A stretch of 11,993 nt of DNA. Source: DATLNM01 sp035536775. GTDB lineage: Bacteria; Actinomycetota; CADDZG01; WHSQ01. Position 1 is the stretch's first letter, and every line of letters begins with the position of its first letter. The DNA is taken from positions 1 to 11,993 of the forward strand of contig DATLNM010000006.1 in assembly GCA_035536775.1 (NCBI GenBank), in the 5' to 3' direction. Position numbers and translations under genes: made by a program. Shown here one piece after another: positions 1 through 6,212 of the stretch. The notes below the pieces were generated by a model. The model worked only from the letters and a program-made list of their open reading frames with translations. It had not been told where the DNA came from and did no database searches.

Positions 1-168
1 GCCGAGGCTCTTCTTCCTCACGTCGAGTCCACCATCGATGCGATCGATTCGATCATCGCCGGTGACGGCAAGGCGTTCGACAAGCTTTCGGTCGCTGCGA
101 GTCACCTTCCGGGCATCGCCACGGCACTCGCCGGTGCGATCGTCGCCCAGTTCCCCGACAAGTTCTAA
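1..168 (+). CDS. C-terminal end of an unrecognised protein (partial)
   Basis: The reading frame is open from the first base to a TAA at 166-168 and gives 55 residues ending in AQFPDKF; the start lies outside the window. Codon third positions are GC-rich as in the other genes here, and the next gene starts 12 bases after the stop, so this is very probably the end of a real gene. The visible part looks helical and alanine-rich, with small hydrophobic stretches but no clear membrane helix and no motif I recognise. Its closeness to a lipoprotein gene suggests the two are co-transcribed. The function is unknown. Confidence 0.6.
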   Translation, partial: AEALLPHVESTIDAIDSIIAGDGKAFDKLSVAASHLPGIATALAGAIVAQFPDKF

Positions 169-180
169 GAAAAGACCCCG

Positions 181-591
181 ATGAAGAAGCTCCACGCAAC
201 AGCCGCAGGCCTCGCAGCAGCATTGCTGCTCGGGGCCTGCGGTTCCCCCTCGGGGACCCAGGCATCACCCGAGCGAGAGGCCACCAAGCAGGTGGCCCTC
301 ACTCGCGCCACGCTCGAAAACGCGTCTCAGGCAGCGCAGCGCTACGGCCAAGCCCACCTCGGACATTTCCTCGAGCTCTCTACGAAGGACCTCAGGAAGG
401 AGGGGCTCGGGGAGGTCGAAGGCATCTCCGTCAAGGTCAGCGGAGGCCACGCGGGCTACTGCATCAAGACGCTGAACGATGCGCTTCCCTCGATCCACCC
501 CTGGGCTGCGGCAACGGTCTCTTCGGCGGCCCGCGAGCCCTCGCCGGCCGATCGCTGCAGCCCGGCAGAGGCTCCCATCCAAAACGGGTAG
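181..591 (+). CDS. Small lipoprotein with pilin-like soluble domain
   Basis: This 136-residue protein starts with a lipoprotein signal peptide: MKK, a hydrophobic stretch and the lipobox LGAC, with the lipid-modified cysteine at residue 20. It should therefore be exported and anchored to the outer face of the membrane. After a short Ser/Pro linker, residues about 35-125 have the layout of the globular part of type IV pilin-like proteins: a helix (TRATLENASQAAQRYGQ), a short strand region (GISVKVSGG), then GYCIKTLN and a late cysteine (ADRC) that could pair with the earlier one. It lacks the pilin leader and long N-terminal helix, so it would not be a true pilin. The start is the first ATG, 12 bases after the upstream stop; no strong ribosome site is visible, so translation may be coupled. 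The pilin-like assignment is inferred from motif order only. Its last codons overlap the promoter proposed for the sigma gene. Confidence 0.7.
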   Translation: MKKLHATAAGLAAALLLGACGSPSGTQASPEREATKQVALTRATLENASQAAQRYGQAHLGHFLELSTKDLRKEGLGEVEGISVKVSGGHAGYCIKTLNDALPSIHPWAAATVSSAAREPSPADRCSPAEAPIQNG

Positions 592-602
592 CGGAGCCGA
601 AC
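575..602 (+). promoter_or_regulatory. Candidate SigK-type promoter for the sigma/anti-sigma operon
   Basis: CCATCC (575-580) is followed after 16 bases by CCGAAC (597-602). The known SigK promoter in Mycobacterium tuberculosis is CCATCC, then 16-17 bases, then CCGAAT, so 11 of 12 bases match with correct spacing. The site lies 29 bases upstream of the sigma ATG at 632 and overlaps the end of the lipoprotein gene. It fits autoregulation by the sigma factor encoded downstream. No other copy with correct spacing and a sensible position was found by eye in the window. Confidence 0.6.
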
Positions 603-631
603 CGGCAGTGAGAACCCAACCAAGGACGAAG

Positions 632-1198
632 ATGGCCTACGGCGGCAGCGACACAGCGCTCATCGATCGATTGATGACCCGGGACGAGAGCGCTCTCAGA
701 GAGGTCATCGATCTCTATGGAGGCATCGTGAACGGGATGGCAAGGAGGGTCGTGGGCGACACCGCGATGGCCGAGGAGGTCGCGCAGGACGCCTTCGTCA
801 CACTGTGGCGTAGACCCGGAGCTTTCGATCCGGACCGCGGCAGCCTTAAGACATTCCTCACGACGGTCGCTCGCAACAAGGCGGTCGATCTCATTCGCCG
901 GGAAGAGGCCAACAAACGTAAGAAGGACGCACTCATCGAAGAGATGAAGGTCGAGCCCGCGACATCTGGCTTCGATGGGGATGCCGATCGGCGCGCCGAG
1001 ATCCACGACGCCCTCGGTCGCCTCTCCGGCGTGCAACGGGAGGCCATAACGCTGGCCTATTTCGGTGGGCGCACCTATCGTGAGGTGGCAGACGAGCTCG
1101 GCATCGCCGAAGGAACAGCCAAGACCCGGCTGCGCGACGGACTGAAGAAGCTGCGAACCGTTCTCGCTGATGCCCGAGACGAGGCCAACGATGACTAA
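632..1198 (+). CDS. sigK: ECF RNA polymerase sigma factor, SigK-like
   Basis: This 188-residue protein is an extracytoplasmic-function sigma-70 factor that directs RNA polymerase to a small set of promoters and is normally held inactive by its partner anti-sigma factor. Region 2 spans about residues 20-90, with the typical EEVAQDAFVTLWRRP and SLKTFLTTVARNKAVDLIRRE blocks. Region 4 spans about 125-180, with LSGVQREAITLAYFGGRTYREVADELG and EGTAKTRLRDGLKKLR, the helix-turn-helix that reads the -35 element. The LAYFGGRTYREV block closely resembles mycobacterial SigK, and the next gene is an RskA-type anti-sigma factor. The frame is open from 479, but ATG 632 is preferred: AGGA lies just upstream and the protein then has the usual ECF length. 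The last 8 bases overlap the anti-sigma start, indicating coupled translation. The symbol is by resemblance; this could be another ECF19-like paralogue. Confidence 0.9.
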   Translation: MAYGGSDTALIDRLMTRDESALREVIDLYGGIVNGMARRVVGDTAMAEEVAQDAFVTLWRRPGAFDPDRGSLKTFLTTVARNKAVDLIRREEANKRKKDALIEEMKVEPATSGFDGDADRRAEIHDALGRLSGVQREAITLAYFGGRTYREVADELGIAEGTAKTRLRDGLKKLRTVLADARDEANDD

Positions 1199-1883
1199 CA
1201 CCCACGACCAGATCCACTCATTGATCGCGGCCTATGCGATCGGCGCGGTCCCCGAAGAGGAGATCCCGGCGATCCGGGCGCACATCCTTACGTGCGACCA
1301 ATGCTTCGGCGAAGCCGAGAGCTACGCGAGCTCGCTCGCGGCACTAACGGAAACGGTCGAGCCGGCCCCGCTATCCAAGGACTTCGCAGACCGCGTGCTC
1401 AAGGAAGCCCTCGGCGACCGAGAGCCGTCGGCAGCCCGGACGAGATGGCTCCCGCGCCTCCGCCCCGCCGCTCTGCGAGCAGTTGCCGCGGTCGCGATCG
1501 TAGCGTTGCTTGCGGTGTCTGCGTCCTATGTCCGCTCGGTCGATCGGGGACGGGACTATCAACGTGTCCTCACCGCGCTCGTTCGGGATCCCAACGCACT
1601 GACGCTACGAGGGCCTGGCGGAGCCGAAGCGATCATCGCGTCCACGAACGAAGGGACCGTGCTGGCGGCCGTTGACCTCGGCGAGGCTCCGGACGGACGC
1701 GTCTATCAGCTGTGGCTCATGGACGACGGGGTTCCCGTCCCCGACATCACGTTCGACGCGACGGATGCGGTTGTGATCGTGGAATCCACTCGCTCGCTCG
1801 AGGACTTCGACGGCGCGGCCGTCACTGTCGAGCCCGAAGGCGGTTCCGAGCTACCGACGACCAACCCCGTGCTCTCTTCATAG
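1191..1883 (+). CDS. rskA: Membrane anti-sigma factor, RskA family
   Basis: This 230-residue single-pass membrane protein is predicted to bind the upstream sigma factor and release it upon an envelope signal, in RskA by regulated proteolysis. The cytoplasmic N-terminal domain carries the zinc-binding anti-sigma motif H-x3-C-x2-C (HILTCDQC; H31, C35, C38). One membrane helix spans about residues 94-113. The outer domain, about 120-230, has RskA hallmarks: GRVYQLWLMDDG, a DITFDATDA strand, and the terminal VTVEPEGGSELPTTNPVL, close to the family ending EPxGGSxxPTxxPVL. ATG 1191 overlaps the sigma stop (TAA 1196-1198). An in-frame ATG at 1170 would add 7 residues but lies further inside the sigma gene. 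The last 178 bases are overlapped on the opposite strand by the exporter frame. Family assignment is firm; the symbol is by resemblance. Confidence 0.88.
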   Translation: MTNTHDQIHSLIAAYAIGAVPEEEIPAIRAHILTCDQCFGEAESYASSLAALTETVEPAPLSKDFADRVLKEALGDREPSAARTRWLPRLRPAALRAVAAVAIVALLAVSASYVRSVDRGRDYQRVLTALVRDPNALTLRGPGGAEAIIASTNEGTVLAAVDLGEAPDGRVYQLWLMDDGVPVPDITFDATDAVVIVESTRSLEDFDGAAVTVEPEGGSELPTTNPVLSS

Positions 1884-3457
1884 GAACCAGCATCTGGATC
1901 CCCCGGGCTGTCGCCGGTATCGCCGGATTGATAGCTACCCGGGACGTTGCGGAGCTTCGCGTAGACCAAGATCGCGATTGCGACCGCGATAACGGCCCCC
2001 GTCATCGTCGCGATGTGCAGCCCCTCCGTGAACGCTGAGCGCGCCGCGTCTACGAGCTCTGCCGCGGGCCCCGCAGGCAGTTCTTGTGCGGCAGCGAGCG
2101 CGCCTCCCAGCGTGTCGCGCGCCGCGTTCGCCGCGGCGGTCGGGACCTCAGCCGGAACCGCTTCGATCAATCGATCGCGATACACCGCCGTGCCGATGCT
2201 GCCGAGGATCGCGATGCCGACCGCGCCTCCGAACTCTGCACCGGTCTCGGAGATCGCGGAGGCCGCCCCGGCCTTCTCCGGAGGTGCGGTGCCCATGATG
2301 AGGTCGGTCGCCAGTATGAAGATCGGTCCCATGCCGAGCGCGAACACGATCGAGCCTGTGACGACGAGCGGAAGGCCCGAAGTCGCGTTGACCTGCGTGA
2401 GTATGAGGAGCCCGAGTGCGGAGACCATCAGCCCCCCGGCCACACCGGCCGCCGGACGCACGCGCTTGGCAACTGCAGGCGCCATCAGGGAGCTGAACAC
2501 GACGCCGACCGACGACGGCAGCGACCACAGCCCGGCCTCCCATGGGCTCAGGCCGAGAACCAGCTGCAGGTACTGCGCGGTGTAGAGGAATGTCCCGAAC
2601 GCGATGAACCCGGTCATGGCGTTGGACGCGACCGAGACGCTGAACTTTGGGATCCGGAAAAGATTGAGGTCGATGAGTGGGTCCGCAAGCTTCTTCTGGC
2701 GCCGAACGAACGCAGCACCGACGACCAGACCCGCGACTACCGTAGCGGCCGCCGACGCGCCGAACTCATCCTGCGCGATCTGCTTGAGCCCATAGATGAC
2801 CGCGAGAACCGCCGCGAGCGACATCGCCGCGCTGGTCAAGTCGAGGCGTCCCGCGCTCGCGTCCTTGAACTCGGGAAGAAGCCTTGGACCAAGAACGAGC
2901 AACAGCGCCATGACTGGAACGTTGATCAGGAACACTGAACCCCACCAGAAGTGCTCGAGCAACAGGCCACCAACAAGCGGGCCCACCGCTCCCCCGGCTG
3001 CAAAGGCGGTGCCCCACAGCGAGATCGCGCGAGTGCGTTCGCGCTCGTCGTGGAACATGTTGCGGATCAGGGACAGCGTGGACGGAGCGACCGTCGCCCC
3101 GGCGACCCCAAGGAGAGCTCGGGATCCGATAAGCATCTCCGCGCTCGTCGAGAACGCGGCGAGGAGCGAAGCCGCGCCAAAGGCAGCGGCACCCGTCAGC
3201 AGCACGCGCCGGCGTCCGATGCGGTCCCCCAAGGTGCCCATCGTGATGAGGAAACCTGCAACCAAGAAGCCGTAGATGTCGGTGATCCACAGCAGCTGCG
3301 CGCTCGTCGGCTCGAGGTCGCGCGTGAGCGACGGAACCGCCAGATAGAGAACCGACAGGTCCATTACGTAGAGCAGGCATGCGATCGAGATGACGGCCAG
3401 CCCGACCCATTCTTTGGCCGTGGCACGAGACGCCGTTTGATTTGTTCCTTCCAACAA
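1706..3457 (-). CDS. DHA2-family 14-helix MFS drug exporter with antisense-overlapping tail
   Basis: This is a proton-driven multidrug antiporter of the DHA2 (QacA/EmrB-like) group in the inner membrane, 583 residues from the proposed TTG start. Hallmarks are WITDIYG before helix 2, motif A (GTLGDRIGRRRVLL, about residues 74-87), motif C (GGAVGPLVGG, about 155-164), and enough hydrophobic segments for 14 helices ending in TGAVIAVAIAILVYAKLR. The frame is open from ATG 3508, with another ATG at 3484, but neither has a ribosome site. TTG 3457 has AGGGAGG 8 bases upstream and leaves a normal N-terminal tail. After the last helix come about 80 Ser/Thr/Gly-rich residues, most of them encoded antisense to the end of the anti-sigma gene. 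The gene lies 127 bases after ligB, possibly with its own promoter. The substrate cannot be told from sequence. Confidence 0.88.
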   Translation of the reverse strand: MLEGTNQTASRATAKEWVGLAVISIACLLYVMDLSVLYLAVPSLTRDLEPTSAQLLWITDIYGFLVAGFLITMGTLGDRIGRRRVLLTGAAAFGAASLLAAFSTSAEMLIGSRALLGVAGATVAPSTLSLIRNMFHDERERTRAISLWGTAFAAGGAVGPLVGGLLLEHFWWGSVFLINVPVMALLLVLGPRLLPEFKDASAGRLDLTSAAMSLAAVLAVIYGLKQIAQDEFGASAAATVVAGLVVGAAFVRRQKKLADPLIDLNLFRIPKFSVSVASNAMTGFIAFGTFLYTAQYLQLVLGLSPWEAGLWSLPSSVGVVFSSLMAPAVAKRVRPAAGVAGGLMVSALGLLILTQVNATSGLPLVVTGSIVFALGMGPIFILATDLIMGTAPPEKAGAASAISETGAEFGGAVGIAILGSIGTAVYRDRLIEAVPAEVPTAAANAARDTLGGALAAAQELPAGPAAELVDAARSAFTEGLHIATMTGAVIAVAIAILVYAKLRNVPGSYQSGDTGDSPGDPDAGSYEESTGLVVGSSEPPSGSTVTAAPSKSSSERVDSTITTASVASNVMSGTGTPSSMSHS

Positions 3458-3465
3458 GTGGCAGC

Positions 3466-3472
3466 CCTCCCT
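3466..3472 (-). promoter_or_regulatory. Strong ribosome binding site deciding a TTG start
   Basis: Read on the minus strand, AGGGAGG lies 8 bases before TTG (3457-3455) of the DHA2 exporter gene. This is a near-complete Shine-Dalgarno sequence at ideal spacing, whereas the upstream in-frame ATGs at 3508 and 3484 have none. It favours TTG as the true start. Confidence 0.6.
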
Positions 3473-3544
3473 GTGCTCGATCATCACACTTAGGACCGGG
3501 TCGAGCATCCAAACTCATCGCGTTCGGATCGGTCCAAGTCACCT

Positions 3545-3561
3545 CCGGCGAGGCGGGCCGG
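3545..3561 (-). terminator. Possible weak stem-loop after ligB
   Basis: A perfect 5-base GC stem, CCGGC / GCCGG with a 7-base loop, lies 24 bases beyond the ligase stop in the minus-strand direction. No T-run follows, so termination is uncertain. It could partly separate ligB from the exporter gene. Confidence 0.2.
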
Positions 3562-3584
3562 CGCGCAGCGTGGTGAATGGCGGC

Positions 3585-5084
3585 CTAGAGAAGTTGCTGC
3601 AGGGCACCTATCGTGTCGGCGTCTTCGGAGTTCTTGTCGGGGCGGTAGCGCTTGACGCGAGCGAAGCGCAACGCGACTCCCCCGGCGTAGCGCGTCGACC
3701 TCTGGACGCCGTCGATCGCGATCTCGACGACGAGTTCTGGGCGAACCAGAACAGCAATGCCCCGCCGCTCCTTCTCCAGCTCGAGCAGTGCTTGTGTCTG
3801 CCAGCCAAGGAGCTCATCGGTCAAGCCCTTGAAGCACTTGCCGACCATGACGAACTGGTTCGTGTCGGGATCGCGCGCGCCAAGGTGCAGATTGGACAGC
3901 CAGCCTTGGCGACGACCATGGCCCCACTCGGCGCCCAGCACGACCAGGTCGTACGTGCGGACCGGTTTCACCTTGCGCCACGCCTTGCCGCGGCGACCCG
4001 CCGCGTAGACCGATGCCGCGTCCTTTACGACTGCACCTTCGTGTCCTGCATCGAGGGCCTCATCGAGGACGCTCTGCGCTTCGTCGGGGTCCGATGTGAT
4101 GATCGAAGGGATCTTGAGATCGGGAGCCAGCTCCTCCAAGCGCTTCGCGCGCTCGATGAGCGGAGAGTCGAGCAGATCTTCGCCGTCGATGTGGAGCAGA
4201 TCGAATAGGAACGTGACGACCCCTTCGGGCGGCGCGTCCCGATCGATCTGAGACACGGTCTCCTGGAACGACCCGGGGCCCGAGATGTCCATCCACAGGG
4301 CTTCACCGTCGAGCACGACCTGCCGGACCGGCAGGCCCTTCACCGCGTCGACGATCCCAGGGAGCGCGTCGGTGATGTCGTTGAGGTTGCGCGTATAGAT
4401 GCGGACCTCGTCACCCTGTCGGTGTATCTGGATGCGGATCCCGTCGAGCTTCCATTCGACAGACGAACGTTCGAATCCAGCCACGGCCTCCGCGACGCTC
4501 GCCGCCGTTGACGCGAGCATGGGCATGATCGGTTGGAAGATCTCGAAGCCGATCTCGCGCAAGCCGGATTCACCTGCGGTCATGGCGATCTCCACAGTGC
4601 GCGACAGGTCACCCGAAAGCATCGCCGCTCGGCGCACGACCTCGCCCGGCGCGCCCGATGCCTTCGCGATCGCGTCCAGCATCAAGCCGGCGAGAGCGCC
4701 CTGCCTCAACTCTCCGGTGAAGAGGCGTTTGATGAAGCTGGCCTCGTTCTCGGTCACCCGGGCGAACAGCGCGGCGAGGATGCGCTTGCGCTCCCCCGCC
4801 GAGCCCGCCCCGACCGTCTCTTGTACCTGCGAGATCACTCGATCGAGCTCTTCGATGGTCACCGAGGCGGCAGTGGCACTACGACCCTCGATGCCATATG
4901 CGATCGAATAACCAACGCCGAACCGCCCCTGGCGGGGTTTGCCGGAGAGGAATCCGACAACGATCGGCGCCTCGCCGGCGTCCAGTCTCTCAAGGAGGTC
5001 GGCGAGTATCGCCACCTTCGCGGACCGAGAGCTGGTCTCGCCAACCTCGGTTGACGCCGTGACGACGTCAGCGAGCAGCGTCAG
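3585..5084 (-). CDS. ligB: ATP-dependent DNA ligase, LigB type
   Basis: This enzyme seals nicks in duplex DNA using ATP, via an adenylated lysine. From the proposed CTG start it has 499 residues, close to mycobacterial LigB (about 500). An N-terminal DNA-binding domain (about 1-185) contains LFTGELRQGALAGLMLDAIA and AMLSGDLSRT. The adenylation domain has motif I EWKLDGIR (nucleophile near K212), motif III FLFDLLHIDGEDLL, motif IV HEGAVVKD and motif V WRKVKP. The C-terminal OB domain includes WGHGRRQGWLSNLHLGARDP and VEIAIDGVQRSTRYAGGVALRFARV. The only in-frame ATG, at 5237, would overlap the upstream gene by 157 bases and add residues foreign to the family. Homology begins at LLADVV, right after CTG 5084-5082, which overlaps the TGA of the preceding gene as CTGA. 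No Ku or polymerase gene is adjacent, so a dedicated end-joining role is not indicated. Confidence 0.93.
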   Translation of the reverse strand: MTLLADVVTASTEVGETSSRSAKVAILADLLERLDAGEAPIVVGFLSGKPRQGRFGVGYSIAYGIEGRSATAASVTIEELDRVISQVQETVGAGSAGERKRILAALFARVTENEASFIKRLFTGELRQGALAGLMLDAIAKASGAPGEVVRRAAMLSGDLSRTVEIAMTAGESGLREIGFEIFQPIMPMLASTAASVAEAVAGFERSSVEWKLDGIRIQIHRQGDEVRIYTRNLNDITDALPGIVDAVKGLPVRQVVLDGEALWMDISGPGSFQETVSQIDRDAPPEGVVTFLFDLLHIDGEDLLDSPLIERAKRLEELAPDLKIPSIITSDPDEAQSVLDEALDAGHEGAVVKDAASVYAAGRRGKAWRKVKPVRTYDLVVLGAEWGHGRRQGWLSNLHLGARDPDTNQFVMVGKCFKGLTDELLGWQTQALLELEKERRGIAVLVRPELVVEIAIDGVQRSTRYAGGVALRFARVKRYRPDKNSEDADTIGALQQLL

Positions 5085-5680
5085 AAGGAACCTGTCTCGA
5101 TGTCCCCGGCCGGAACATAGGTACCCATCATCACACCCGTTGTCGAAACGATGCTGTCGACGAGCTTCAATCTGCTCGGCACGGTGCCGTCGGCAAAGAG
5201 CCGCTTCCCCGAACCCACCACGAGCGGGAACATCCACAAACGGAATTCGTCGATGAGGTTGTGCGGCAGAAGCGCCTGGATCAGGTTCCCGCTGCCGTGG
5301 ATCTGCAACTCGGGTCCGTCCTGCTTCTTCAGCGCGGCGACGCCTTCGACTACGTCACCTTCGATCAGGAACGAGTTCTGCCAGTCGACGGCGCCCAGTG
5401 TGCGCGAAGCAACGTTCTTGGTCGCGTCGTTCAGAGGCTTCGCGGCATCGTTGGTCGCTTGAGGCCAGTAACCGGCGAAGATCTCGTAGGTCTTGCGTCC
5501 GAGAACCAGATCGAATGGCTTGCCCATGTAGTCGTCCATGATCTCGCCCATCTTTTCGTCCCAATAGTTGACGGACCATCCCCCGTACGTGAACCCACCC
5601 GAGGTGTCTTCGTCGGGCCCACCGGGGGCCTGCATCACTCCATCGAGGGTTAGAAAGGTGTTCACGGATAGTTTCCTCAT
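5081..5680 (-). CDS. RibD C-terminal / DHFR-like reductase family protein
   Basis: This 199-residue cytosolic protein belongs to the RibD-C (bacterial bifunctional deaminase-reductase C-terminal) group, which shares the dihydrofolate reductase fold and usually binds NADPH. Family features are the N-terminal MRKLSVNTFLTLDGVMQAPGG, the cofactor-loop motif LVLGRKTYEIFAGYWP, the strand LQIHGSGNLIQALL and LIDEFRLWMFPLVVGSGKRLFADG. It lacks the deaminase half of RibD and is not true folate DHFR; the substrate is unknown. The start is well supported by GGAGGA 5-6 bases upstream of ATG 5680. The stop TGA (5083-5081) overlaps the CTG proposed as the start of ligB, so the two are probably translated together. 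The upstream 142-residue gene ends 58 bases before it on the same strand. Confidence 0.9.
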   Translation of the reverse strand: MRKLSVNTFLTLDGVMQAPGGPDEDTSGGFTYGGWSVNYWDEKMGEIMDDYMGKPFDLVLGRKTYEIFAGYWPQATNDAAKPLNDATKNVASRTLGAVDWQNSFLIEGDVVEGVAALKKQDGPELQIHGSGNLIQALLPHNLIDEFRLWMFPLVVGSGKRLFADGTVPSRLKLVDSIVSTTGVMMGTYVPAGDIETGSF

Positions 5681-5738
5681 CGTCTCCTCCGATCGCTTCG
5701 ATAGGTCTGCTCACTTGGACCGTGGCCGACCGAGAAAC

Positions 5739-6167
5739 TCATCGGCCCAGACGCGCCTGCAACTGCTCGACGATGTCGGCTGCGTTGGGGGATTTGGCCG
5801 TGATCGTTATCTCGCCCGATACGTCCGGAACGTTGACGCGGCTGTAGTCGATCCGGATCGCCACGGTGTCGTTGCCATCCAGGGATACGTCGATAGCGCT
5901 TAGCCGGGGATCCGCGAAGGGGGTGTCGATGAGCTTGGCGCGTCCGGACCGGCAGTAAACGACGAGACGTTGCTTGCTGATCCCGAGCGCAATCCGCTGC
6001 AGGGTCACCTTGCCGTGGAAGCGCTTTCCCGGGGCCTTGAAGTGCTTGTAGCGAACGGAGCCCGGCAGCCCCTCCTCAAGGACGACGAGCCCCTCGGACT
6101 CGAGCGCGGCACGCAGCTCCGGCTTCAGTTGCCCGTTGCCGAGGAAGAGCTTCGCGAACAGAGACAT
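5739..6167 (-). CDS. Conserved hypothetical protein, 142 residues, possible PH-like fold
   Basis: The protein has no signal peptide or membrane helix. It starts MSLFAKLFLGNGQLKPELRA, followed by a region rich in alternating beta-strand segments (KVTLQRIALGISKQRLVVYC, AIDVSLDGNDTVAIRIDYSRV, VSGEITITAKS) and ends in a helix (NAADIVEQLQARLGR). Several strands plus a terminal helix suggest a small beta-barrel like bacterial PH domains, but this is inference. The frame is open far upstream to 6908, inside the divergent transporter gene; ATG 6167 is chosen because it clears that gene and gives a compact soluble protein. No ribosome site precedes it, but TATTGT sits at -12 to -7, fitting a leaderless transcript. 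It probably heads the minus-strand run with the reductase and ligase genes. Function unknown. Confidence 0.75.
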   Translation of the reverse strand: MSLFAKLFLGNGQLKPELRAALESEGLVVLEEGLPGSVRYKHFKAPGKRFHGKVTLQRIALGISKQRLVVYCRSGRAKLIDTPFADPRLSAIDVSLDGNDTVAIRIDYSRVNVPDVSGEITITAKSPNAADIVEQLQARLGR

Positions 6168-6173
6168 CTCTAG

Positions 6174-6179
6174 ACAATA
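6174..6179 (-). promoter_or_regulatory. Candidate -10 element for a leaderless transcript
   Basis: On the minus strand TATTGT (TAnnnT type) occupies -12 to -7 relative to the A of ATG 6167, the position expected if transcription begins at the start codon. No -35 box is evident. It lies within a 5-5-5 inverted repeat, CTCTA-GACAA-TAGAG, at 6168-6182, which may be chance or a small operator in this 45-base divergent gap. Confidence 0.35.
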
Positions 6180-6212
6180 GAGGTCAGAAGCGTCGTCGGC
6201 GGGGCCGAGGCA

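Noticed and set aside
479..631. N-terminal extension of the sigma factor frame
   Set aside because: Arg/Pro-rich sequence overlapping the lipoprotein gene in another frame; ATG 632 has a ribosome site and gives normal ECF length.
464..1201. Minus-strand frame opposite the sigma factor gene
   Set aside because: It is fully antisense to a well-recognised ECF sigma gene and has no recognisable domain.
2084..2938. 284-codon plus-strand frame opposite the DHA2 exporter
   Set aside because: Highly charged shadow translation of a clear transporter gene; no start signal or domain.
5576..5604. A second CCATCC-N17-CCGAGG on the plus strand
   Set aside because: It lies antisense inside the reductase gene with no plus-strand gene downstream, and its -10 half is a poor match; probably chance.
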